5,296 bases of DNA, from the NCBI GenBank assembly GCA_039030125.1, contig JBCCEV010000212.1, positions 1 through 5,296 on the forward strand, read 5' to 3'. The notes under the pieces are model-generated. The model did not search any database. It was not told where the DNA came from and saw only the letters and a program-made list of their open reading frames with translations. This document shows, one piece after another, positions 1-5,296 of this stretch (the first letter of the stretch is position 1; each line of letters starts with the position of its first letter). The translations under genes and the position numbers were made by a program. The stretch is from JBCCEV01 sp039030125 (GTDB lineage: Bacteria; Pseudomonadota; Gammaproteobacteria; Ga0077536).

Positions 1-1678
1 ATAACACCCCGCCCTGAGGTACGTGAGTCTTGGTGTTGAAAGCCTTATCCAAGAAATCCTGTTTACGCTGAGCGTCGACGCCCCATCCGGATTGCACGGC
101 GATATATTGCACGCCGTCGATCGCGTAACTAACCGGTACGCCAACAACGCCGGAATTGGTTCGCTGTTTCCATAAGATCTCACCGCTCTTGGCATCAAAC
201 GCGCGGAAGTAACGATCGTTGGTACCACCGGCGAAAACCAAATTACCAGCCGTGGTCAGTACGGGGCCCCAATTATGGAACGGAAACTCGACGGTCCAGA
301 CTTTTTTGCCGGCGTTCAGATCCCACGCCTGAAGTTCGCCAATGTGATCGTCGGCGTCTGCATGCGGATAAACGGAAATATCAGCCAGGGTCATACCGAT
401 ATAGAGTTCACCGGGGCGGTACTTTGCTTCCTTGCCGACCATCGCACTACAGAGGTTCTCGTTGGCTGGGATATACAAATACCCCGTCTTGGGGCTGTAC
501 GCTTCCGGCGGCCAATCTTTGCCGCCCCATAGGCTGGGGCAAAAATCCGCGCTCTTGCCCGTGCGCGGAATGCGCTCGGGATCGTATTCAGGGCGACCGG
601 TCTCAGGATCAATAGCCGTAAAGACGTTCTGGCGCACAAAAGGTACCGCATCAACGAAGCCGATACCGTCTGGATTGCGCTCAAGTAGCCAGAGGTAACC
701 GTTGCGGCCGGCGTGGACCAAGCCTTTGAACCTGGCGCCATCGCGATTCACATCGACCAACAAGGGTGCAGAAACCTCATCCCAATCCCAAGAGTCATTC
801 CAGTGGTATTGATGATGGTCTTTGATCGCGCCGGTGGCGGCGTCGAGGGCCATGACGGAATTTGCGTAAAGGTTATCGCCGCTCCGCGTGTCTCCCATCC
901 AAGGCCCAGCGTTGCCAGTACCCCAATAAGTGATATTGGTCGCGGCATCGTAAGTGCCGGTCACCCACACCGAAACGCCGCCGCGCTTCCAGGTTTCGCC
1001 CGGCCAGGTGTCGTTGCCAGGTTCCCCTTCGCCAGGAATGGTGTAGGTTTTCCAAACTTCCTCGCCATCTTCGGCGTTAAAAGCTGCAATAAAACCCCGG
1101 ATCCCAAACTCACCCCCGGACATCCCAATGATCACTTTGCCGTCGGCCGCAAGCGGCGCGAGCGTCATGTAGTATCCGTCTAAATAATCCTCAACTTCGA
1201 CTTCCCAAACGACTTCGCCATCAATGGCATTTAAAGCGACGAGATAGGCGTCGACAGTGGCGAGATAGACGTACTCGCCATGGAGCGCCACACCGCGGTT
1301 GGTGGGGTGCAATTGCACTAAATCATCGGGCAGTTCGCGCCGGTAGCGCCAAATGATTTCTCCATTTTTAGCATCGAGCGCGATCACCTGATTCTCTGGC
1401 GTGGTGATGAACATTACGCCGTTGTTTACTATCGGGGGCGCTTGGTGTGCTTCGGAGACACCGGTGGAAACCGTCCACGCAGGGCGCAGCTTATTGACGT
1501 TTTCGGTATTGATTTGCTCAAGCGGGCTATAACCTATCCCGTCGTAGGTGCCGCGATACATCAGCCAGTTGTGCGCCTCGGGGTTGCTGAGGCGTTCGTC
1601 AGTCACCGGAGCGTAGTCCAGCGCCGACACTGCGGCTGCACACACACTCACTAACGCAAAAACCGACCACCGCATCAT
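1..1678 (-). CDS. PQQ-dependent alcohol dehydrogenase, methanol/ethanol family, lanthanide-type (partial, C-terminus cut by window edge)
   Basis: The minus strand is open without a stop from the start to the left edge, giving 559 codons. The product is a periplasmic quinoprotein that oxidises alcohols (possibly aldehydes) and passes electrons to a periplasmic acceptor. Residues 1-19 form a Sec signal peptide with likely cleavage after VSA. The body shows beta-propeller tryptophan-docking repeats of the form DAxxGxxxW near residues 101-110, 149-158, 200-209, 452-461 and 494-503. Family metal and PQQ residues are visible: Glu190 in GGEFGIRG, Asn256 in GTGNAGPW, catalytic Asp298 in SWDWD, and Arg325 in GRNG. 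Asp300, two residues after the catalytic Asp, is the residue that marks lanthanide-dependent XoxF/PedH-type enzymes. The vicinal Cys pair normally just before NRG is absent (HPTNRG, 124-129). The last visible residues, VPQGGVL, resemble the usual C-terminal strand, so only a few residues may be missing unless a cytochrome c domain follows. The start at 1678 is preferred over ATG 1684 because AGGAG lies 7 nt upstream. Substrate is unknown. Confidence 0.95.
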   Translation of the reverse strand, partial: MMRWSVFALVSVCAAAVSALDYAPVTDERLSNPEAHNWLMYRGTYDGIGYSPLEQINTENVNKLRPAWTVSTGVSEAHQAPPIVNNGVMFITTPENQVIALDAKNGEIIWRYRRELPDDLVQLHPTNRGVALHGEYVYLATVDAYLVALNAIDGEVVWEVEVEDYLDGYYMTLAPLAADGKVIIGMSGGEFGIRGFIAAFNAEDGEEVWKTYTIPGEGEPGNDTWPGETWKRGGVSVWVTGTYDAATNITYWGTGNAGPWMGDTRSGDNLYANSVMALDAATGAIKDHHQYHWNDSWDWDEVSAPLLVDVNRDGARFKGLVHAGRNGYLWLLERNPDGIGFVDAVPFVRQNVFTAIDPETGRPEYDPERIPRTGKSADFCPSLWGGKDWPPEAYSPKTGYLYIPANENLCSAMVGKEAKYRPGELYIGMTLADISVYPHADADDHIGELQAWDLNAGKKVWTVEFPFHNWGPVLTTAGNLVFAGGTNDRYFRAFDAKSGEILWKQRTNSGVVGVPVSYAIDGVQYIAVQSGWGVDAQRKQDFLDKAFNTKTHVPQGGVL

Positions 1679-1685
1679 CGACATT

Positions 1686-1690
1686 CTCCT
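1686..1690 (-). promoter_or_regulatory. Ribosome binding site of the PQQ dehydrogenase
   Basis: AGGAG sits 7 nt before ATG 1678 and only 1 nt before ATG 1684. It therefore favours 1678 (or ATG 1675, 10 nt away) as the start. The result is a compact 19-residue signal peptide. Confidence 0.7.
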
Positions 1691-1719
1691 ACCAGTGTTT
1701 GTAGCTCACTTTTTCGATT

Positions 1720-2301
1720 CTATTTTTTTCGCGGTGGACCAACCGCACCGCTAAACTCACCGGCGACCACAAAACCAATATCATCTTGCGCGATTTTTAG
1801 TAGCGGCAGCGCACGCGTTGCAGGCCCACCGATGACTTTCGCACTTTGACGCGGATCGAATTCCGATGAATGACAAGGGCACAGAAAATTCTTCGACTCG
1901 GCATTCCATTCCGAGACCCCACACCCTGTATGCGTACACATGCCCGAGTAGGCCAGCACGCCATTGACTGCATAAGAGCGGGTTTTTTCATCAAGTGCGG
2001 CTTCATCAAAGCGCGCAAGTAAGAGCTGATTACGTCTCGATCGCTCGCGGATCACGTCAGTCTCAGGATCTTGCGGATACGCGAGCAATGGTGCCTCGGA
2101 TATCGGAACGTCCGCCAAAGTGACGCGCTTTCCGTCACCCTCCCACGATGGAAAGACCAGATAGTCACCAATCTGCGGCGGCATTTTTGCCGGCTTGATT
2201 TTCTTCGCCGCAAAAACCGGGAATCCAAGCGCCAGCGTGGCACCAGCCGCCAGCGCACTGGCGGATGATTTCAGCACCTCTCGTCTGTCTTTGCCTTTCA
2301 A
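1720..2301 (-). CDS. Rieske [2Fe-2S] protein with twin-arginine leader
   Basis: The product is a 193-residue Rieske iron-sulfur protein, expected to transfer single electrons on the periplasmic face of the membrane. The N-terminus carries the Tat-like motif DRREVLK (twin Arg at 6-7), followed by a hydrophobic Ala/Leu/Gly stretch (about 12-32) that could be a cleaved signal or a retained anchor. The Rieske domain occupies the C-terminal half. Box 1 is CTHTGC (Cys122, His124, Cys127) and box 2 is CPCHSS (Cys141, Cys143, His144). Cys122, His124, Cys141 and His144 would bind the cluster; Cys127 and Cys143 can form the cluster-shielding disulfide. This is bc1-type box spacing rather than the ferredoxin or oxygenase type. 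TTG 2301 is chosen because GAGGGG lies 7 nt upstream and it places the Tat motif at the very N-terminus. The frame stays open upstream to TTG 2358, but that start adds 19 residues before the leader and overlaps the divergent gene. The dehydrogenase gene follows after 41 nt, so the two are probably co-transcribed. No cytochrome b or c1 gene is visible, so this is not an obvious bc1 operon. Confidence 0.92.
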   Translation of the reverse strand: MKGKDRREVLKSSASALAAGATLALGFPVFAAKKIKPAKMPPQIGDYLVFPSWEGDGKRVTLADVPISEAPLLAYPQDPETDVIRERSRRNQLLLARFDEAALDEKTRSYAVNGVLAYSGMCTHTGCGVSEWNAESKNFLCPCHSSEFDPRQSAKVIGGPATRALPLLKIAQDDIGFVVAGEFSGAVGPPRKK

Positions 2302-2370
2302 GTGCGGTCCCCTCAGAGCGCGCCTCAATGTAACATCAATGCCTCTCTTGCCGCACAACGGGTCAGTCCC
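2302..2370. promoter_or_regulatory. Divergent intergenic region shared by Rieske and AhpD-like genes
   Basis: These 69 nt separate two divergent starts, so the 5' signals of both operons must lie here or inside the opposing gene. A hexamer TCAATG occurs twice as a direct repeat 11 nt apart, around a short ATGT-A-ACAT palindrome (about 2326-2341). That could be an operator, but it is too short to assert. No convincing -35/-10 pair was found on either strand. The plus-strand gene has only a weak GGG about 8 nt before its ATG. Confidence 0.4.
2309..2314 (-). promoter_or_regulatory. Ribosome binding site deciding the Rieske TTG start
   Basis: GAGGGG on the minus strand ends 7 nt before TTG 2301. 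No ATG in this frame gives a credible start with the Tat leader. The site is therefore the main argument for a TTG start. Confidence 0.55.
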
Positions 2371-3033
2371 ATGAAGTCATTACCCGATACACTCGCTCAC
2401 TCCGATTACCTTGCTGCCACCGCCAAGTATGCCGAGTGGGCGCCCAAACCTTTAGCCGCGTTTGAGCAGCTCGCGCAAGCAACTTTTACCGATGGCGCGC
2501 TCAGCACCAAAGAAAAGGAATTGATCGCCGTCGCCTGTTCGCACGTGGTGCGCTGCGCGTATTGCATCGACTATCACGTTGGGCTGGCGACGGACGCCGG
2601 CGCCTCCGAGCCCGAGATATCCGAGTCGATTTGGGTGGGCATCACGCTCGCCGCGGGGGCCTGTTTCTCGCATAGCGATCTCGCTGCCCGGCGCATGAAA
2701 AAACCCGAAAAAGATTACTATCCCCGAGAAAAAACGCCGGATTTCACCGCGCTGGCAAGCGCTAATCCAGCCGCCTACGCAGCTTATGTAGACCTCAATC
2801 ACGCGGCGTTTCAAGACGGCGAGGTTCCGGCGCGCTTGAAACGTTTGACCGCGATCGCTTGCGCTCACAATACGCGCTGCCCGATGTGTATCGAGCATCA
2901 CGTTTCCAGTGCCCTTGAAGCTGGCGAAGAAAAGCCTGCCATAGCCGAAGCGATATGGGTGGCGATTGAAATTGGCGCGGGCGCGAGTTTCGGGCACGCC
3001 GGCTTGGCGGCCGCACTGATGGCCACAAAATGA
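2371..3033 (+). CDS. Tandem AhpD/carboxymuconolactone-decarboxylase-like protein
   Basis: The product is a 220-residue cytoplasmic protein made of two copies of the AhpD/CMD fold. Each copy has a CxxCxxxH centre: Cys62-AY-Cys65 with His69, and Cys170-PM-Cys173 with His177. Each is followed by a matching SIWVG/AIWVA helix and an AGAxFxH segment (about 87-101 and 195-209). In AhpD this motif is a thiol redox site used in alkylhydroperoxide reduction; in gamma-carboxymuconolactone decarboxylases it is not redox. The conserved CxxC pairs make a thiol peroxidase or disulfide-reductase role more likely here, but the substrate is unknown. The upstream acidic residue of the AhpD motif (E-x11-C) is present in copy 1 (Glu50), but the equivalent in copy 2 is Arg158. 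ATG 2371 is preferred; upstream in-frame starts would overlap the divergent gene and add a poorly conserved-looking tail. It is the first of three plus-strand genes. Confidence 0.88.
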   Translation: MKSLPDTLAHSDYLAATAKYAEWAPKPLAAFEQLAQATFTDGALSTKEKELIAVACSHVVRCAYCIDYHVGLATDAGASEPEISESIWVGITLAAGACFSHSDLAARRMKKPEKDYYPREKTPDFTALASANPAAYAAYVDLNHAAFQDGEVPARLKRLTAIACAHNTRCPMCIEHHVSSALEAGEEKPAIAEAIWVAIEIGAGASFGHAGLAAALMATK

Positions 3034-3055
3034 CTGAGTACTCGACGCGTTAGTA

Positions 3056-3451
3056 ATGAACAAACCCACCATCGTTACGCTCGTGTTCGGCGTCTTAATC
3101 CTCGCGGCGTTCGCCTTTTTGACGCCCGAGCAAACGTTTGAATCGTCCGCGTTTGACCAACCCTACGCCGAGCGCGAGGACAATAAGATTGTCGCTATCC
3201 ATCACTGCGACGGTACACTCAGCACGGCTTTCCTGACGAATTGCGCGGCGTTGCACTGCGAGCAGGCCGTTTTCAGCCAGCTTGCAGACCAAACCTTTCA
3301 GCAGATTTTGGCGACGGAGATCGCAATCGATCCACAAACCGACGATATCGTGATCGCAGGCGAAATTATTTACGCACCTCCCGATAAGCCGGCGGTACCT
3401 TTCAACTGCTCAATGCGCGGCCTAGAAATTTTGCAAGCGCGGGTTCTTTAA
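3056..3451 (+). CDS. Hypothetical membrane-anchored four-cysteine protein
   Basis: I do not recognise this 131-residue protein. Residues about 5-22 are strongly hydrophobic after a short positively charged N-terminus. This suggests a signal anchor or uncleaved signal, with the remainder in the periplasm. The soluble part has four cysteines: Cys51 (in HHC), Cys63, Cys68 and Cys118. They could form two disulfides or a metal or redox site with His49/His50. The C-terminal half is rich in acidic and beta-forming residues. No clear Shine-Dalgarno precedes ATG 3056, but the gene lies 22 nt after the AhpD-like gene and 11 nt before the DM13 gene. Translation as part of one transcript is therefore likely. 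Base composition and codon use look like the neighbours. It is probably a real gene; function cannot be assigned. Confidence 0.75.
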   Translation: MNKPTIVTLVFGVLILAAFAFLTPEQTFESSAFDQPYAEREDNKIVAIHHCDGTLSTAFLTNCAALHCEQAVFSQLADQTFQQILATEIAIDPQTDDIVIAGEIIYAPPDKPAVPFNCSMRGLEILQARVL

Positions 3452-3452
3452 C

Positions 3453-3456
3453 AAGG
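3453..3456 (+). promoter_or_regulatory. Ribosome binding site of the DM13 gene
   Basis: AAGG lies 6 nt before ATG 3463 in the 11-nt gap after the preceding stop. It fixes the start so that the N-terminal membrane segment is included. Confidence 0.55.
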
Positions 3457-3462
3457 TAATCA

Positions 3463-3939
3463 ATGAAAAAACGCGACTTACTTGGATTGGTTATTACGCA
3501 CATCGCCACGGGCGCCCTGGGCTTCGCCACGGGGATTTATATGCTGCCCATTCTGATCGCGCCACCCTCGCCGGACGCGGAGGTTATCGAGGCGCGTTCG
3601 CACCAAGCTCGATATTCTGGAACCTTTGACCGGCTGCGCGAAGGCAGCGACACGTTTCACTGGGGTGAAGGCACGGTTTATATCGAAAACGACCGCGTCT
3701 CCTTTATTGGCGAGCTGGCGCCGGGACCTGACTACAAACTCTACCTATCGCCGAGCTTTATCGAGACCGAAGCGACATTCAATGACACGAAATCATCAAT
3801 GGTCAGGATCGGTTCGGTCGATACCTTCGAGAATTTCGAGGTCATGATTCCCCCTGGCATTGATCCAGCGCAATTCAATACAGTCATTGTCTGGTGCGAA
3901 TCGTTTCAGGAATTCATCTCGTCCGCGAAATACCAATGA
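3463..3939 (+). CDS. DM13-domain protein, membrane anchored
   Basis: This 158-residue protein has one membrane segment (about 6-34) followed by a DM13 domain (about 48-156). Recognisable DM13 features are the opening SGTFDR, then HWGEGTVYIE, the strand RVSFIGELAPGPDYKLYLS (78-96), an IGSVDTFENFEVMIP strand pair (116-130) and the terminal motif VIVWCESF with Cys145. The single conserved Cys in the last strand is typical of DM13, for which a redox or electron-transfer role has been proposed from comparative analysis; biochemical evidence is thin. The topology suggests the domain faces the periplasm. It is the last gene of the plus-strand trio, next to another membrane-anchored Cys-containing protein, with which it may act. 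No terminator hairpin is evident after its TGA stop. Confidence 0.85.
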   Translation: MKKRDLLGLVITHIATGALGFATGIYMLPILIAPPSPDAEVIEARSHQARYSGTFDRLREGSDTFHWGEGTVYIENDRVSFIGELAPGPDYKLYLSPSFIETEATFNDTKSSMVRIGSVDTFENFEVMIPPGIDPAQFNTVIVWCESFQEFISSAKYQ

Positions 3940-4169
3940 GCGTTAGAGTATTGGGGAAGTCGATAGCGCAACTAGGTACCTTCGCAAAGATCATCCTCGC
4001 CACCACATCACGCGAATAAGAATACCGTGAGCGAGTAGCCGAGAATTACCCCGCGTATGAAGTCGGAGCCTCAAGAAAATACTGCCGTTTTCACCGGGAT
4101 TACCCTCGAGACGCGCTTCGCCGTTCAAAGCACTCTGTTAGCAAGAACGCAAAAAATCGTGAAGAATTT
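3940..4169. other. Non-coding gap between the DM13 gene and selC
   Basis: Nothing convincing was found in these 230 nt. There is no GC-rich hairpin with a T-run for either converging transcript. The tRNA 3' flank on the minus strand has a run of six T (4151-4156) but no strong stem before it. The only open frame, from ATG 4057, continues into the tRNA antisense strand and is not believed. Confidence 0.5.
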
Positions 4170-4265
4170 TGGCGAAAGAGGCAGGAGTCGAACCTGCCGG
4201 ACACGCATTCGCACGTCCCAACGGATTTGAAGTCCGCGCGCCCCACCGGGAGTCGATTCTCTTTC
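4170..4265 (-). tRNA. selC: tRNA-Sec (selenocysteine), anticodon TCA
   Basis: The 96-nt minus-strand gene carries all hallmarks of bacterial tRNA-Sec. The anticodon loop is CTTCAAA, with TCA complementary to 4228-4230, closed by GCGGA/TCCGT. The variable arm is long: GGACGTGC pairs with GCGTGTCC as 8 bp (two G-T pairs) around a GAAT loop. The T arm GCAGG-TTCGACT-CCTGC matches the E. coli selC T arm almost exactly. The D arm CGACTC/GGGGCG has one mismatch and a short CCGGT loop. The acceptor pairs GAAAGAG with CTCTTTC, followed by an encoded GCCA. It delivers selenocysteine at UGA codons after serylation and SelA/SelD-dependent conversion, through SelB. No selA, selB, selD or selenoprotein gene is visible here. 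The acceptor has 7 bp rather than the usual 8 if GCCA is the 3' end; flanking GGC/GCC would extend the pairing to 10 bp. If an 8-bp acceptor is used, the ends shift by one base. Confidence 0.96.
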
Positions 4266-4355
4266 GCCGCTGATGGTATCAAAAATCGCTCGCTCTCAGT
4301 CGGCCCCGACAGAGAAACGCGCTAACATCCGACCATCCAACCTAGAGAACCCACC

Positions 4356-4646
4356 ATGGCTGAATCCCGCCCAGAGGCCACCCCGACCACGCTGATCGAT
4401 AATGAGCGCGTGATCGTCACCGAATGGCGTTTCCCTGTCGGTGGCGAAACCGGCTGGCACCGTCACGAACATGATTACATCGTGGTGCCACAAACCACTG
4501 GAAACCTGCTGCTGGAAACCAACGAGGGCGACATCACAGCGGCGTTGAAAACCGGTGAGCCGTATTTCCGTAACGTTGGCGTTGAACACAACGTCATCAA
4601 CGCCAACGAATTTGAGTTTGTCTTTGTTGAAGTGGAGATCCGTTAA
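4356..4646 (+). CDS. Small single-domain cupin protein
   Basis: This 96-residue protein is one conserved beta-barrel cupin domain without signal peptide, so it is cytoplasmic. Cupin motif 1 is seen as GWHRHEHDYIVV (His35, His37, with His39 or Asp40 in the acidic-ligand region), and motif 2 as YFRNVGVEHNVIN (His78). These residues can bind one divalent metal. Small cupins of this kind include dioxygenase-like, isomerase-like and purely binding proteins, so the reaction cannot be named. The start has only a weak purine stretch (GAGA, 9 nt upstream). Its stop overlaps the start of the SDR gene (TAATG), which indicates translational coupling and a shared pathway. It is transcribed divergently from selC, whose 5' end lies 90 nt upstream. 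Confidence 0.85.
   Translation: MAESRPEATPTTLIDNERVIVTEWRFPVGGETGWHRHEHDYIVVPQTTGNLLLETNEGDITAALKTGEPYFRNVGVEHNVINANEFEFVFVEVEIR
4574..4608. repeat. Perfect 12-bp inverted repeat inside the cupin gene
   Basis: CGTTGGCGTTGA (4574-4585) and its exact reverse complement TCAACGCCAACG (4597-4608) flank an 11-nt loop. The RNA hairpin would be stable and lies 38 nt before the SDR start codon. No T-run follows, so it is not an intrinsic terminator. It encodes ordinary cupin sequence (NVGV and INAN segments) and may be coincidental. Confidence 0.6.
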
Positions 4647-5296
4647 TGGCGCATCTAGAGCGTTTCGAACTTAATGGACGCGTCGCTGCGGTAACCGGCG
4701 CCGGGCGCGGTCTCGGCCGCGTAATGGCGCTTGATATCGTTCGCTCGGGCGGGCGCGTGGCGATTGGCAGCCGTACAGTCAGCGAACTGGAAAAGCTCAA
4801 AGCGGAAATCGAGAGCATGGGCGGCGAGTGCCACGTCTGCGAACTGGATGTGACGAGCGTGGATTCGATTCAACGCTTTGTCGATTCGACCGTTACGCAC
4901 TATGGCCGCCTTGACGTGATGGTAAACAATGCGGGGTTTGGGCGGGTCGGCCCTATTCTAGATTGCGACGAAGATCTCTATGACGCTATTTTGGACACCA
5001 ACCTTAAAAGCGTATTCTTCGGGAGCAAAATCGCCGCGCAACAAATGATTCAACAAGGCGGTGGCGGCTGCATTATCAATATCTCCTCACAGGCGGGGGT
5101 CGTCGCAGCGCCTGGCAGAGGTGCCTATAGTGGCGCCAAAGCCGGGGTCAACAACTTCACCAGAACCGCGGCCGCCGAGTGGGCGCCGCATCAAATTCGC
5201 GTGAATGTTATCGCGCCAACCGTGACGCGCTCGCCAATGGCGGAACAAGCGGTGAAGGACAGCGAAGAATTCGCGCAAATGGTGCGCGACAAAATC
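4646..5296 (+). CDS. Short-chain dehydrogenase/reductase, classical SDR (partial, C-terminus cut by window edge)
   Basis: The 217 visible codons encode a classical SDR, an NAD(P)-dependent oxidoreductase of about 250 residues, so some 30-40 residues are missing. The nucleotide-binding motif TGAGRGLG is at residues 17-24, NNAG at 94-97, catalytic Asn119 in DTNL, Ser148 in ISSQAG, and Tyr161/Lys165 in YSGAK. The PTVTRSPM segment after strand 6 begins the substrate-specificity loop. Arg43 after strand 2 (GSRT) rather than an Asp suggests NADP(H) preference. The FabG/gluconate-5-dehydrogenase-like layout covers ketone or alcohol interconversion, but the substrate is unknown. The ATG shares its A with the cupin TAA stop, and there is no independent strong Shine-Dalgarno, so translation is probably coupled to the cupin. 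Confidence 0.95.
   Translation, partial: MAHLERFELNGRVAAVTGAGRGLGRVMALDIVRSGGRVAIGSRTVSELEKLKAEIESMGGECHVCELDVTSVDSIQRFVDSTVTHYGRLDVMVNNAGFGRVGPILDCDEDLYDAILDTNLKSVFFGSKIAAQQMIQQGGGGCIINISSQAGVVAAPGRGAYSGAKAGVNNFTRTAAAEWAPHQIRVNVIAPTVTRSPMAEQAVKDSEEFAQMVRDKI

Noticed and set aside
275..1183. Plus-strand open frames across the left part (275-532, 713-1183 and others)
   Set aside because: They lie antisense to the uninterrupted PQQ dehydrogenase frame, which has clear family motifs over its full length.
3031..3060. TGA at the end of the AhpD-like gene as a selenocysteine codon, given the nearby selC
   Set aside because: The domain is already complete, there is no evident SECIS hairpin directly after the TGA, and the following frame has no family resemblance.
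2452..3072. 206-codon minus-strand open frame
   Set aside because: It is antisense to the AhpD-like gene with its two CxxCxxxH motifs, and its translation shows no recognisable domain.
4151..4169. Possible terminator after selC (run of T on the minus strand)
   Set aside because: Only a weak A/T pairing precedes the T-run; there is no GC-rich stem.
4057..4230. 57-codon plus-strand frame from ATG 4057
   Set aside because: It reads antisense through selC, and its stop TGA is simply the complement of the anticodon. There is no ribosome binding site.
4266..4300. Possible selC promoter (TACCAT as -10, 7 nt before the tRNA)
   Set aside because: No acceptable -35 hexamer lies 16-18 nt upstream. 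The -10 matches only four of six positions.
4574..4608. Hairpin in the cupin gene as a bacterial SECIS element
   Set aside because: No in-frame TGA lies just upstream, and the cupin reads through without one.

Overview
The window looks like a piece of a proteobacterial chromosome, probably gammaproteobacterial and aerobic. This rests on a periplasmic PQQ-dependent dehydrogenase, a Tat-type Rieske protein, a DM13 protein and a bacterial-type selenocysteine tRNA that resembles the enterobacterial one in its anticodon and T arms. The lineage is inferred from gene content alone. No transposase, integrase, phage gene or CRISPR array is visible.

Positions 1-2301, minus strand: a likely two-gene operon. 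A Rieske [2Fe-2S] protein with a twin-arginine leader (1720-2301, TTG start) is followed after 41 nt by a methanol/ethanol-family PQQ-dependent dehydrogenase. The dehydrogenase runs off the left edge, probably only a few residues short of its end. It carries the extra Asp that marks lanthanide-dependent (XoxF/PedH-like) enzymes but lacks the usual vicinal Cys-Cys disulfide.

Positions 2371-3939, plus strand and divergent from the first operon across 69 nt: three closely spaced genes. They encode a duplicated AhpD/carboxymuconolactone-decarboxylase-like protein with two CxxCxxxH centres, an unrecognised membrane-anchored protein with four cysteines, and a membrane-anchored DM13-domain protein. 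With the divergent operon this gives five neighbouring genes of known or plausible redox character, most of them predicted to act outside the cytoplasm. A joint electron-transfer role is inference.

Positions 3940-4169: non-coding, nothing recognised. Positions 4170-4265, minus strand: selC, the selenocysteine tRNA (UCA anticodon, 8-bp variable arm). Its acceptor geometry appears to be 7/5 or an atypical 8/5. No selenoprotein gene is visible in the window.

Positions 4356-5296, plus strand: a small single-domain cupin whose stop overlaps the start of a classical SDR oxidoreductase (TAATG). The SDR is cut by the right edge. A perfect 12-bp inverted repeat lies inside the 3' part of the cupin gene.
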